Shown: positions 8,301-16,397 of the stretch, in pieces
How positions within the stretch are numbered: position 1 is the first letter of the stretch
Layout of the letters: the number at the start of each line of letters is the position of its first letter
Assembly (NCBI RefSeq): GCF_008085915.1
Contig: NZ_VSJK01000008.1
Span: 62,001 to 126,000 of the forward strand
DNA from: Oceaniovalibus sp. ACAM 378
Lineage (GTDB): Bacteria > Pseudomonadota > Alphaproteobacteria > Rhodobacterales > Rhodobacteraceae
Length of the DNA stretch: 64,000 nt
Direction of reading: 5' to 3'
Program-made: the position numbers and the translations under genes
The notes under the pieces: model-generated
The model's input: the letters and a program-made list of their open reading frames with translations, nothing else
Databases searched by the model: none
What the model was told of the DNA's origin: nothing

Positions 8301-8984
8301 ATGAATGTACTCAACACTTTGCGCGGCGGCCTTGTCGTGTCCTGTCAGCCTGTCGATGACGGCCCGATGGATCACCCCGACATCGTTGCCGCCATGGCCG
8401 CTGCTGCAGTGGCGGGTGGGGCAAATGGTTTGCGGATCGAGGGAGCGGCGAACCTTGCCGCTGTTCGCCCGCGGGTCTCGGTGCCGATCATTGGCATCCT
8501 CAAGCGCGATCTTGACGACAGTCCGGTGCGCATCACGCCGTTCGTGGAGGACGTGCGCGCTCTGGCCGAGGCTGGCGCAGATATCATCGCCTATGACGCC
8601 ACCGACCGGCCCCGGCCCGAGACGACGACTGCAATCCTCGCGGCAATCAAGGCGGCGGGCGCATTGGCGATGGCCGATTGCGCGACACTGGTTGATGGCC
8701 AACGGGCGCTTGCCGAAGGTGCGGCGATCCTTGGCACCACCTTATCGGGCTATACCGATGAAACCGCAGGCCGGGCCGAAGGCGTGGATCTCGCGCTGAT
8801 CGGCGCGTTCCGGGATCTTGGCGGCTTTGTGATGGCCGAAGGGCGCGTGAACACCCCCGAGCTTGCGGCGCAGGCGATGGCTGCGGGGGCCGATGCGGTC
8901 ACAGTCGGAACCGCACTGACCCGGCTTGAACATGTCACCGGCTGGTTTCAGGACGCAGTCGCCCGGGCGGTCGAGGCGAGGTGA
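8301..8984 (+). CDS. nanE: N-acetylmannosamine-6-phosphate 2-epimerase
   Basis: A 227-residue TIM-barrel enzyme that converts N-acetylmannosamine-6-phosphate to N-acetylglucosamine-6-phosphate. Hallmarks are [30 protein letters not shown] with the catalytic lysine, [18 protein letters not shown] and the phosphate loop [11 protein letters not shown]. It starts four bases after the siaM stop and its own stop overlaps the nanK start by one base. It acts one step after NanK in this pathway. Confidence 0.93.
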   Translation: MNVLNTLRGGLVVSCQPVDDGPMDHPDIVAAMAAAAVAGGANGLRIEGAANLAAVRPRVSVPIIGILKRDLDDSPVRITPFVEDVRALAEAGADIIAYDATDRPRPETTTAILAAIKAAGALAMADCATLVDGQRALAEGAAILGTTLSGYTDETAGRAEGVDLALIGAFRDLGGFVMAEGRVNTPELAAQAMAAGADAVTVGTALTRLEHVTGWFQDAVARAVEAR

Positions 8985-9892
8985 TGAAGGATCTGCCGCG
9001 CACCGATTTGACCGGTTTTGCCGCCGATCTGGGCGGAACCAAGATCGCCGCCGCCCGTATCGAACAGGGCGCAATCGTTGAACGGCTTCAGACCCAGACC
9101 GATGCCGCCGCCGACCCCAAGGCGCAGATCGTCGTGATCCGTGGCTTGCTGGAGCGTTTGGGCCACACCACGGGCGCACCACTTGGCGTGGCAGTGACCG
9201 GGCGGGTCGATAGCGCAGGTGCGTGGCATGCCGTCAACCGTGGTACGCTGCCCGCGATCCTTGGATTTCCTCTGGAACACAGGCTGGCGGGTGATCTTGG
9301 CGCGGCGACCTGTCTGAATGATGCCGCTGCCGCCGCCTTTGCCGAAGGATTGTTCGGCGCCGGAAGTTCGAGCGACAGTTTTGCCTATCTCACAGTCTCC
9401 ACCGGGGTCGGCGGCGGGTTGGTCATCGCCAACCGGCTGATTTCCAGCGCCAACGGGCTGGCCGGACACGTCGGATTTGTCTCCAGCCCCCACGCCAGTG
9501 GCCCCTGTGGCAGTGGGCGCAGGGCAACCGTGGAAAGCATTGCGGGCGGGCGTGGAATCGCTGCCGCCGCTGCGGCCGCCGGTCACGATGGTGCGGACGC
9601 CCGCGCGGTATTTGCCGCCGCCGCCGATGGCCAGGACTGGGCCGAACAGATCATTGCCATCTCGGCCAAGGCCGTCGCGACGCTGATCGGTGATCTGGCC
9701 GCCATCCTTGGACTTGATACCGTCGCCATGGGTGGCAGTATCGGTCTTGCTCCGGGATATATTGACCGCATCCGCGACGCGCTGAGCGATGAACCCAAGC
9801 TGTTCCGCCCGCATCTTGTTGCTGCCGAACTGGGCCATGACGCACCCCTGATCGGCGCGCTGGCGGCCCACTTGAGAAAGGAAATCTTGTGA
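8984..9892 (+). CDS. nanK: N-acetylmannosamine kinase (ROK family)
   Basis: A 302-residue ROK-family sugar kinase. The ATP loop ADLGGTKIAAARI is near the N-terminus, and the catalytic Asn-Asp lies in ATCLNDAAAAAFAEGLFG. ROK kinases normally bind zinc through a CGCG..GC cluster after the GHVGF segment. Here that region reads HASGPCGSGRRATVESIAGG, keeping only one of the three cysteines, so zinc is probably not bound. Context between nanE and nagB supports N-acetylmannosamine as substrate. Start overlaps the nanE stop by one base. Confidence 0.87.
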   Translation: MKDLPRTDLTGFAADLGGTKIAAARIEQGAIVERLQTQTDAAADPKAQIVVIRGLLERLGHTTGAPLGVAVTGRVDSAGAWHAVNRGTLPAILGFPLEHRLAGDLGAATCLNDAAAAAFAEGLFGAGSSSDSFAYLTVSTGVGGGLVIANRLISSANGLAGHVGFVSSPHASGPCGSGRRATVESIAGGRGIAAAAAAAGHDGADARAVFAAAADGQDWAEQIIAISAKAVATLIGDLAAILGLDTVAMGGSIGLAPGYIDRIRDALSDEPKLFRPHLVAAELGHDAPLIGALAAHLRKEIL

Positions 9893-10671
9893 AGGTTCTG
9901 ATCCTGCCCGACGCCGAAGCTGCCGTTCAACGGGCCGCAGATTTTATCGGGCGCTGTGTGCGCAGCCGGGCCGATGCGGTGCTGGGGCTTGCCACTGGGG
10001 CCACCATGCTGCCGGTCTATGACGTACTGGCCCGGCGACACCGCGACGAAGGGCTGTCATTTGCCGCAACCACCAGCTTCAACCTTGACGAATATATCGG
10101 TCTGGCACCGGATCATCCCTGTTCCTATCACCGCTATATGCAGGACGCGTTCTTTCAGCACGTCGATATCAATCCGGCGCGCACCCATCTGCCCAAGGGC
10201 GATGCCGCCGATCCACAGGCCGCTTCGCAGAATTATGAAGCCCTGATCGCGGCGGCGGGGGGCATTGATCTGCAAATCCTCGGGATCGGAGAGAATGGCC
10301 ATATCGGGTTCAACGAACCCACCGCCAGTCTTGGTTCGCGCACCCGGGTTAAAACGCTGACCGAAAGCACCCGCCGCGCCAACCAGCGGTATTTCGCATC
10401 CTTCGACGACACGCCCCGCTTTGCCATCACCACAGGCGTGGCCACCATTCTGGAGTCCCGGCACTGTCTGCTGCTGGCCACCGGCGGGTCCAAAGCCGAT
10501 GCGGTCGCGGGCATGGTTGAAGGCCCAGTCACCGCCATGTGCCCCGCCTCGGCGTTGCAGCTTCATGCCCATGCCACGGTGATCCTTGATCGCGATTCCG
10601 CCGCCCGTCTGACCCTTCTCGAATATTACGAAACGGTGCATCCGGGCGGACGCGACAGCACCTTTGAGTGA
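9889..10671 (+). CDS. nagB: Glucosamine-6-phosphate deaminase
   Basis: A 260-residue enzyme converting glucosamine-6-phosphate to fructose-6-phosphate and ammonia, the entry of sialic acid carbon into glycolysis. Signature blocks are LGLATGATMLPVYD, SFNLDEYIGL, CSYHRYM and GIGENGHIGFNEP with the catalytic Asp, His and Glu. Translation begins at GTG 9889 (GTGA overlap with the nanK stop). It is the last gene of the arm and is followed by a terminator. The deacetylase nagA that must precede this step is not in the window. Confidence 0.94.
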   Translation: MKVLILPDAEAAVQRAADFIGRCVRSRADAVLGLATGATMLPVYDVLARRHRDEGLSFAATTSFNLDEYIGLAPDHPCSYHRYMQDAFFQHVDINPARTHLPKGDAADPQAASQNYEALIAAAGGIDLQILGIGENGHIGFNEPTASLGSRTRVKTLTESTRRANQRYFASFDDTPRFAITTGVATILESRHCLLLATGGSKADAVAGMVEGPVTAMCPASALQLHAHATVILDRDSAARLTLLEYYETVHPGGRDSTFE

Positions 10672-10729
10672 TCGGGCAATCGGTCGCGTAAGCGCGCAAA
10701 GCCGCACCTAAGGCGGTCATTGAATGACA

Positions 10730-10755
10730 AAGGCCCGCAAACTGGCGGGCCTTTT
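10730..10755. terminator. Terminator after nagB
   Basis: AAGGCCCGC (10730-10738) and GCGGGCCTT (10745-10753) form a perfect 9-bp stem with a six-base loop, followed by TT. It starts 58 bases after the nagB stop and could also end minus-strand transcription from the scar at 10768. Confidence 0.85.
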
Positions 10756-10767
10756 GGTATTCGAATT

Positions 10768-10884
10768 TCATCTCAAGCCGTCGAGATAGCGCAGGACCTT
10801 GTCCAGAGTGATCGGTTGGGCCGGTCGCCCAAGCCGAAGGCCGTTGGGCAGGATCGCGGCGTTGGACGACGGACGTGAATGCAG
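10768..10884 (-). pseudogene. Possible 3' gene scar
   Basis: The 430 bases between nagB and the RIC gene hold no intact gene. On the minus strand a 38-codon frame ends at a TGA at 10768 just before the shared terminator; it reads ILPNGLRLGRPAQPITLDKV then LRYLDGLR and has no start codon, with a stop just upstream. Composition and position suggest the C-terminus of a deleted gene, but I do not recognise the family and a chance open frame cannot be excluded. Confidence 0.25.
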
Positions 10885-10921
10885 ACCTCATCCTGAAAGT
10901 GCTGAAGAGCGACGCATTGGT

Positions 10922-10981
10922 TAATTGGTATTGACAAGGCGTAATATTGAGGGAGAGAATACGCATCATAAATACCAATTA
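10922..10981. repeat. Widely spaced 11-bp inverted repeat
   Basis: TAATTGGTATT (10922-10932) and AATACCAATTA (10971-10981) are exact reverse complements separated by 38 bases; allowing one extra base the arms extend to GGT...ACC. The AT-rich arms contain TTGGTATT, also found in the nan operator on the minus strand (4712-4719 region), and look like half-sites for a GntR/PdhR-type regulator. The repeat could instead be the ends of a tiny mobile element. Confidence 0.6.
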
Positions 10982-11013
10982 CCTCGGATTCGAACGATCG
11001 TCGCGTCGCCGCG

Positions 11014-11026
11014 GTATTTCAAATTC
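11014..11026. promoter_or_regulatory. NsrR-like operator upstream of the RIC gene
   Basis: GTATTTCAAATTC matches the published NsrR core GYATTTNAAATRC at all but one position. It is 75 bases before the RIC start. NsrR is a nitric-oxide-sensing Rrf2 repressor that commonly controls ytfE/dnrN/RIC genes. No nsrR gene is in the window, so the assignment rests on the motif and the target. Confidence 0.45.
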
Positions 11027-11101
11027 GACGTCAGAGTCTGTCGGCCCTTCGCGGTGACGGCGCCAATCGCGCGATCCGCAGGGAACTGAAGGATGCGTTC
11101 C

Positions 11102-11779
11102 ATGGCCCAAAGCGTAGACACGTTGCACAACCAGAACGTCGGCGACATCGCCGCACATCTGCCCGGCGCGTCGGGCGTTTTTCGCGAATTTGGCATCGAT
11201 TACTGCTGTCAGGGCCATGTAACGCTGATTGATGCCGCCGCGCGCCGCAATCTGGACCTAGGAGTGATCGACACCACGCTTGGCGCGCTTGACCCGGCGG
11301 CGACGCCGTCAGCTCCGCGGGAAACGACAGCCCTGATCGATCACATTCAGACGCGGTATCACGCGGTGCATCGCCGCCAGATCCCCGATCTGATCGACCT
11401 TTCACACAGGGTCGAGACGGCCCATGTAAACCATCCGCAGGTCCCCGCCGGACTTGCCGAGACGCTGACGCGGTTCATGGGCGAGATGGAAGTGCACATG
11501 AAGAAGGAGGAACTGATCCTCTTTCCGGCCATGCGGCAAAAGGCGATGGACCGGCTGGGCAATCCGTTGCGGGAATTGCGCCACGATCACAACGACCATG
11601 CTTTCTTCCTCGATCAGATCGCGCGGCTGACCGAAGATCTTTGCGCGCCGACGGATGCCTGTGCATCGTGGCAGGCGCTGTATTCCGAGGCCGGGCGTTC
11701 CAAGGCGGATCTGATGGAGCATATCCATCTGGAAAACAACGTTCTTTTTCCGCGCTATGAGATGGCGATGCAGGACTGA
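11102..11779 (+). CDS. Iron-sulfur cluster repair di-iron protein (RIC/YtfE/DnrN)
   Basis: A 225-residue cytoplasmic protein that restores Fe-S clusters damaged by nitric oxide or peroxide. The N-terminal DUF542 part has the redox cysteine pair in GIDYCCQG (residues 35-36). A hemerythrin-like bundle follows, with di-iron ligand candidates in RYHAVH (87, 90), EVHMKKEE (132 onward), LRHDHNDH and MEHIHLENNVLFP. ATG 11102 is preceded by AAGG at good spacing; an in-frame ATG at 11093 is too close to it. A lone coxI follows after 30 bases, so the two are probably cotranscribed. Confidence 0.93.
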   Translation: MAQSVDTLHNQNVGDIAAHLPGASGVFREFGIDYCCQGHVTLIDAAARRNLDLGVIDTTLGALDPAATPSAPRETTALIDHIQTRYHAVHRRQIPDLIDLSHRVETAHVNHPQVPAGLAETLTRFMGEMEVHMKKEELILFPAMRQKAMDRLGNPLRELRHDHNDHAFFLDQIARLTEDLCAPTDACASWQALYSEAGRSKADLMEHIHLENNVLFPRYEMAMQD

Positions 11780-11809
11780 CCGCGACCACCCTTGACGATG
11801 GAGGCCAAG

Positions 11810-13468
11810 ATGACCGACGCGACGCAGGGATATACCGGGGACAAGCGCGGGTTCTTTACCCGCTGGTTCATGTCGACCAACCACAAGGACATCGGCATCC
11901 TCTACCTGTTTACGGCCGCCGCCGTCGGGTTGATTGCGGCGGGGCTGTCGGTGTTCATGCGGTTGGAGCTGATGGAGCCGGGCGTGCAATACATGTGCGC
12001 CGAAGGCATGCGGTTCTGGCCCTCGGGGGAATGCACGCCCGACGGGCATCTTTATAACATTCTGGTCACCTATCACGGTGTTCTGATGATGTTTTTCGTC
12101 GTGATTCCGGCGCTTTTCGGCGGTTTTGGCAATTATTTCATGCCGCTGATGATCGGCGCGCCCGACATGGCCTTTCCGCGGCTGAACAACCTCAGCTTCT
12201 GGCTGTTCCTTGCGGGCACCGGACTTGCCATTGCGTCCTTTTTTGCTCCGGGCGGGGATGGCTCACACGGGGCGGGCGTCGGCTGGACGCTGTATGCGCC
12301 GCTTTCGGTCCGCGACGGCGGGTATTCGATGGATCTGGCGATTTTCGCCGTCCATGTGTCGGGGGCAAGTTCGATCCTTGGCGCGATCAACATGATCACC
12401 ACATTTCTCAACATGCGCGCGCCGGGAATGTCCCTGTTCAAGGTGCCGCTGTTCGCCTGGTCGATCTTTGTCACCGCATGGATGCTGTTGATGGCGGTGC
12501 CGGTGCTGGCGGGGGCGGTGACCATGCTGTTGGTCGATCGCAACTTTGCCACGACATTCTTTGATCCGGCGGGCGGGGGCGATCCGATGCTATATCAGCA
12601 TCTGTTCTGGTTCTTCGGCCACCCCGAGGTTTATATCGTCGTCCTGCCCGGGTTCGGCATCGTCAGCCATGTGGTTTCCACCTTCTCGAAAAAGCCGATC
12701 TTTGGCTATCTGCCCATGGTCTGGGCGCTGATCGGCATCGGCAGTCTGGGTTTTGCAGTCTGGGCGCATCACATGTTCACCGTCGGCATGTCGATCACGC
12801 AACAGAGTTTTTTCCAGATCGCATCGGTCACCATTGCCGTGCCGACGGGTATCAAGATCTTCAGTTGGATCGCGACGATGTGGCGTGGCTCGGTTGAGTT
12901 CAAGACGCCGATGCTGTTCGCCTTTGGCTTTATCTTCCTGTTCACCGTGGGCGGTGTCACTGGCGTGGTCGTGGCGCAGGCGAGCGTCGACCGAGCCTAT
13001 CACGATACCTATTATGTGGTCGCCCATTTCCACTATGTCATGAGCCTCGGAGCGATCTTTGCCCTGCTTGCCGGGATATATTACTGGTTCGCCAAGATGT
13101 CGGGACGGCAGTATCCCGAATGGGCGGGTAAGCTGCATTTCTGGATGTTCTTCATCGGCGCGAACCTGACGTTCTTTCCGCAGCATTTTCTGGGACGACA
13201 GGGGATGCCGCGCCGCTATATCGACTATCCCGACGCATTCGCGCTGTGGAACCAAGTGTCGAGCTGGGGGGCATTCCTGTCCTTTGCCTCGTTTTTGTTG
13301 TTCATCGGGATCGTGTTCTACACCCTGTTGGCCGGCAAACGCGAGACACGGCCGAATTATTGGGGCGATTACGCCGATACGCTGGAATGGACCTTGCCGT
13401 CGCCGGTGCCGGAACACACGTTCGACATTCTGCCCGAGCGAAAGGATTGGGAGAGGGCGCACGGATGA
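11810..13468 (+). CDS. ctaD: Cytochrome c oxidase subunit I (aa3 type), isolated copy
   Basis: A 552-residue 12-helix haem-copper oxidase catalytic subunit. Ligands are visible: [10 protein letters not shown] (haem a), WFFGHPEVY (CuB with crosslinked Tyr and the proton-channel Glu), HHMFTV (CuB) and VAHFHYVM (haems). [12 protein letters not shown] supplies the D-channel Asp. ATG 11810 follows GGAGG at 11800-11804. Unusually no subunit II, III or ctaB/ctaG gene is near; the neighbour is RIC upstream and a convergent gene downstream. It may be a second copy whose partners are elsewhere, expressed with NO repair. Confidence 0.95.
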   Translation: MTDATQGYTGDKRGFFTRWFMSTNHKDIGILYLFTAAAVGLIAAGLSVFMRLELMEPGVQYMCAEGMRFWPSGECTPDGHLYNILVTYHGVLMMFFVVIPALFGGFGNYFMPLMIGAPDMAFPRLNNLSFWLFLAGTGLAIASFFAPGGDGSHGAGVGWTLYAPLSVRDGGYSMDLAIFAVHVSGASSILGAINMITTFLNMRAPGMSLFKVPLFAWSIFVTAWMLLMAVPVLAGAVTMLLVDRNFATTFFDPAGGGDPMLYQHLFWFFGHPEVYIVVLPGFGIVSHVVSTFSKKPIFGYLPMVWALIGIGSLGFAVWAHHMFTVGMSITQQSFFQIASVTIAVPTGIKIFSWIATMWRGSVEFKTPMLFAFGFIFLFTVGGVTGVVVAQASVDRAYHDTYYVVAHFHYVMSLGAIFALLAGIYYWFAKMSGRQYPEWAGKLHFWMFFIGANLTFFPQHFLGRQGMPRRYIDYPDAFALWNQVSSWGAFLSFASFLLFIGIVFYTLLAGKRETRPNYWGDYADTLEWTLPSPVPEHTFDILPERKDWERAHG

Positions 13469-13477
13469 CAGGGCGGG

Positions 13478-15004
13478 CTAACCGGCGCGGCGCAGCGCCG
13501 ACATCCACCAGCCCGAAACCCGTCTCAGACGCGGGGTCAGGCGGTCGGCAACACAGGCATCGGCGGCCGAGCGGATTGCAGCGCTTTGTGTCGGATAGGC
13601 GTGGATCACGCCCGACAATGCGCGCAGCCCGATCCGACGCTCCATCGCCAGTGTGATTTCGTTCAGCATCTCGCCCGCATGACGCGCGACAACTGTTGCG
13701 CCAACGATGCGGTCGGTTCCCTGAGCGGTGTGGATCTTGACGAAGCCCGTCTCTTCGCCGTCCGTGATCGCGCGGTCGACCTCGTGCATGAGGACGGTAT
13801 ATGTCTTGATCGCGATGCCCTTGCTGAACGCCTGATCGGCATAAAGCCCCACATGGGCGATTTCAGGATCGGTAAAGGTGCACCACGGGATGGTCAGGCG
13901 GCTGAACCGTTTTCGCCCGAAAAACAGCGCGTTTTGCACGGCCAGACGCGCCGCCGCATCGGCCACATGGGTGAACATATAACCGCCGCAGACGTCACCT
14001 GCGGCAAACACCCGGCGGTTGCTGGTGCGCATGAAATCGTCCACCGCAATCCCGGTTACCGGATCGGCTTTGATACCCGCCGCGTCCAGATCAAGACCCG
14101 CGATCCGCGGCATCCGACCCACCCCGGTCAGCACCTCGTCCACTGTGATGGCAAAGGTATCGCCGCCGGTGCTGAGCGCGATTTCCTTGCCCTGCGCCGT
14201 CCGGCGGGCCCTGGTCGCCGTGGTGTTCAGGTGGATCTGGATACCATCCCGGGCCAGCGATTCCGACAACAGTTGTGCTGCGTCCCGTTCCTCACGCGGG
14301 AGGAACTTTGGGGTGTTCTGGACAAGGATGATCTCGACCCCCAGACGGCACAACGCCTGCGCCATTTCACAGCCCAGAGGCCCGCCGCCAATCACCATCA
14401 TCCTGCGTGGAAGGGTGTCGCGATTGAACAGCGTTTCAACGGTTTCATGGCCTATCTCCGCCAGTCCGGGCACGTCGGGGGGAAGCAAGGTGCCACCCGT
14501 CGCCACGATGGCGCGCGCGAAACGGATGGTTGTATCGCCAACCCGCAGCGAGCGGTGATCGGCAAAGCGCGCCTTGCCGAAATAAAGGTCGATCCCTTCG
14601 GCCCGAAGCAACGCAGCGGTTTCCGATCGGCTGATCCGCGCCTGCGCCTTGCGCACCCGATCAAGCGCAAGTGCCTGATCGGGGATTGCTTCGATCGCCA
14701 CACCGCCAAAGTGGCGCGCACGTGCCATATCGGCATGCAATCGTCCGCTGCGGATGATCGCCTTGGACGGAACGCAGCCGATGTTGGTGCAGTCGCCGCC
14801 AAGGACGTTTGCTTCGATCAGCGCGACGCGGGCGCCAAGCCCCGCCGCGATCCGCGCCGCCGTAAGGCCCGCAGGGCCCGCACCGATCACCGCAAGGTTA
14901 TAACGTCCATCGGGGACAGGATTGCACCAGTCCTCTGGCCGCAGATTGCGTTCGATTTCGCGCCGGGGATCTGTTGTGTCGTGGTCAAAAATCGCCTCAT
15001 TCAT
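13478..15004 (-). CDS. FAD-dependent pyridine nucleotide-disulfide oxidoreductase (MerA/Lpd-like)
   Basis: A 508-residue class I flavin disulfide reductase. It has an FAD loop AVIGAGPAGLTAA (about residue 38), redox cysteines C72 and C77 in GGDCTNIGCVPSK, an NAD(P) loop MMVIGGGPLGCEMAQAL, the second FAD motif RRVFAAGDVCGG and the active-site HAYPT. Such proteins are often called mercuric reductases, but the C-terminal vicinal Cys pair that MerA uses to bind mercury is absent, and no other mer gene is present. The first eight bases overlap the 3' end of the glucoamylase-like gene, so it closes the glucan operon. The substrate is unknown. Confidence 0.85.
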   Translation of the reverse strand: MNEAIFDHDTTDPRREIERNLRPEDWCNPVPDGRYNLAVIGAGPAGLTAARIAAGLGARVALIEANVLGGDCTNIGCVPSKAIIRSGRLHADMARARHFGGVAIEAIPDQALALDRVRKAQARISRSETAALLRAEGIDLYFGKARFADHRSLRVGDTTIRFARAIVATGGTLLPPDVPGLAEIGHETVETLFNRDTLPRRMMVIGGGPLGCEMAQALCRLGVEIILVQNTPKFLPREERDAAQLLSESLARDGIQIHLNTTATRARRTAQGKEIALSTGGDTFAITVDEVLTGVGRMPRIAGLDLDAAGIKADPVTGIAVDDFMRTSNRRVFAAGDVCGGYMFTHVADAAARLAVQNALFFGRKRFSRLTIPWCTFTDPEIAHVGLYADQAFSKGIAIKTYTVLMHEVDRAITDGEETGFVKIHTAQGTDRIVGATVVARHAGEMLNEITLAMERRIGLRALSGVIHAYPTQSAAIRSAADACVADRLTPRLRRVSGWWMSALRRAG

Positions 15005-16397
15005 CTAGCCAGCCCCCTTTGAATCCCGCGCGCCGCAGTCCCTGTTGAAAGACCGGGGAATCGCGCATCAAATCCCAGATCATGCCGCTGCGATGATTTT
15101 CGATCATCAGGACCAGCAACCCCTGATCCAGCCCGTATATCCGTGGACAGACCCAACCTTCGGGGCCACCGCCCGGGAGGCTGGGATTGAATGAGCCAAG
15201 GAACCGATGGTCGCGCAACATGCCGGGATAGCCGCGCAGCATGTGACGCAGCGCCGCCATTGCGGGCACGGGGGCAAAGGGCAGGGCGGCTGCCGGTGCC
15301 CATCCCGCGATGGTTCCGTCGTCCGGCCCGAACGGCGCGCCCCGCGCAGTGTATCCCAGAAATTGCCGGCCGGTGTCGTCGGCGGTGTGCATCGCTCCAA
15401 TCGGTCCGTCACATGCCGTAAAGCCCCAGCAATCCGCGCTATAGCCTTCGAACCCGCGCGGGTTCAGCCGGGCATAATCACTCTGGATCTGCACCGCGCG
15501 GGTGGAATTTTTGAAATAGGTGATCCCATGGTCGCGGTTGAACCCATCCGCGATCTGCCGGAAATCCAGCCAGATATGCGAGAAAAGATGAATGAACAGC
15601 GGTCCGGCATAAAGTGTGTCGTGGCGATAGATATTTTCCCACTGATAGGTAAGCCGCCATGCGCGGTAACTGTCGGGCGGAATTGGATGGGTGTCTGACG
15701 CCAGCGCCAATGCATAGAGGATCAGCGCCTCTGAATAGCCTTCCCAGTCATAACGGATAAAGCCGGTTTCAGGGTGCCAGCCCTGCGACAATGTCCCACC
15801 ATCGGCCAGCGCCCAGGTCCAGTCCACGGATGCGACAAGCCCGCGGGACAGGGTGCGCAGTTCGATTTCCTCGGGCGTGTTCGAGTCAAAGTAACGGGCC
15901 GCCGTTTCGCACCCGGCCAATAACAACGCGGAGTCGATCAGCGAAAGTTCGCAGTTCCAGACCCGCCTGCCGGTTTCCATATCGAGGAAGTGATAGAAAA
16001 ATCCCTTGTACCCGGTGCCGGTCTGATCGCCGCCCTGTTCACAGTTGGCGAAAAACCGCAGCGCCGAAAGGGTCAAGGCAAGCGCCCGTTCGCGGCTGAT
16101 CCAGCCGCGTGAAACGCCCACCGGCCAGGATGACAGGGCAAAGCCGACGACGGCGATACTGGCGGGTGCGCCGGCGTCGGAATTGTCAGGCACCAGTCCG
16201 TTAACCGGATTGACGGTGTCCAGCATCCAGTCAAACGCGGCACGTTGAAGGGTATTCAGCAAGGGGTCATCGGCAAGATCGGCAAGATTCAAATGCTCGC
16301 CCCTTGCTCCACCGCCCGACCACCGCGAAAGGGTGGGGCTTTTTCGCGGCGTTGCATCGACCCTGCGGTCATATCGCCACGCCTTTTTGCGGATCAA
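14997..16397 (-). CDS. Glucoamylase-like (PF10091-type) alpha/alpha-barrel protein
   Basis: A 466-residue protein with the glucoamylase-like fold also embedded in cyclic glucan synthases. Blocks seen are LQRAAFDWML, TGYKGFFYHFLDMETGRR, WNCELSLIDSALLLAG, GFIRYDWEGYSEALILYAL, YAGPLFIHLFSHIWLDFR, ADCWGFTACDGP and GLDQGLLVLMIENHRSG. No clear signal peptide is seen; an N-terminal run of arginines and lysines may not be translated if a later start is used. The first 29 bases overlap the end of the glucan synthase gene, implying coupled translation and a shared job in beta-glucan trimming or export. Exact activity is inference. Confidence 0.8.
   Translation of the reverse strand: MIRKKAWRYDRRVDATPRKSPTLSRWSGGGARGEHLNLADLADDPLLNTLQRAAFDWMLDTVNPVNGLVPDNSDAGAPASIAVVGFALSSWPVGVSRGWISRERALALTLSALRFFANCEQGGDQTGTGYKGFFYHFLDMETGRRVWNCELSLIDSALLLAGCETAARYFDSNTPEEIELRTLSRGLVASVDWTWALADGGTLSQGWHPETGFIRYDWEGYSEALILYALALASDTHPIPPDSYRAWRLTYQWENIYRHDTLYAGPLFIHLFSHIWLDFRQIADGFNRDHGITYFKNSTRAVQIQSDYARLNPRGFEGYSADCWGFTACDGPIGAMHTADDTGRQFLGYTARGAPFGPDDGTIAGWAPAAALPFAPVPAMAALRHMLRGYPGMLRDHRFLGSFNPSLPGGGPEGWVCPRIYGLDQGLLVLMIENHRSGMIWDLMRDSPVFQQGLRRAGFKGGWLDE

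Noticed and set aside
10984-10995. GGATTCGAACG resembles the T-loop of a minus-strand tRNA.
   Set aside because: The flanking bases cannot form a T-stem and no acceptor or anticodon arms are present; TTCGAA is a chance palindrome.
13586-15022. Plus-strand open frame of 478 codons opposite the FAD oxidoreductase gene.
   Set aside because: No protein family features; the minus strand carries the conserved flavoprotein.
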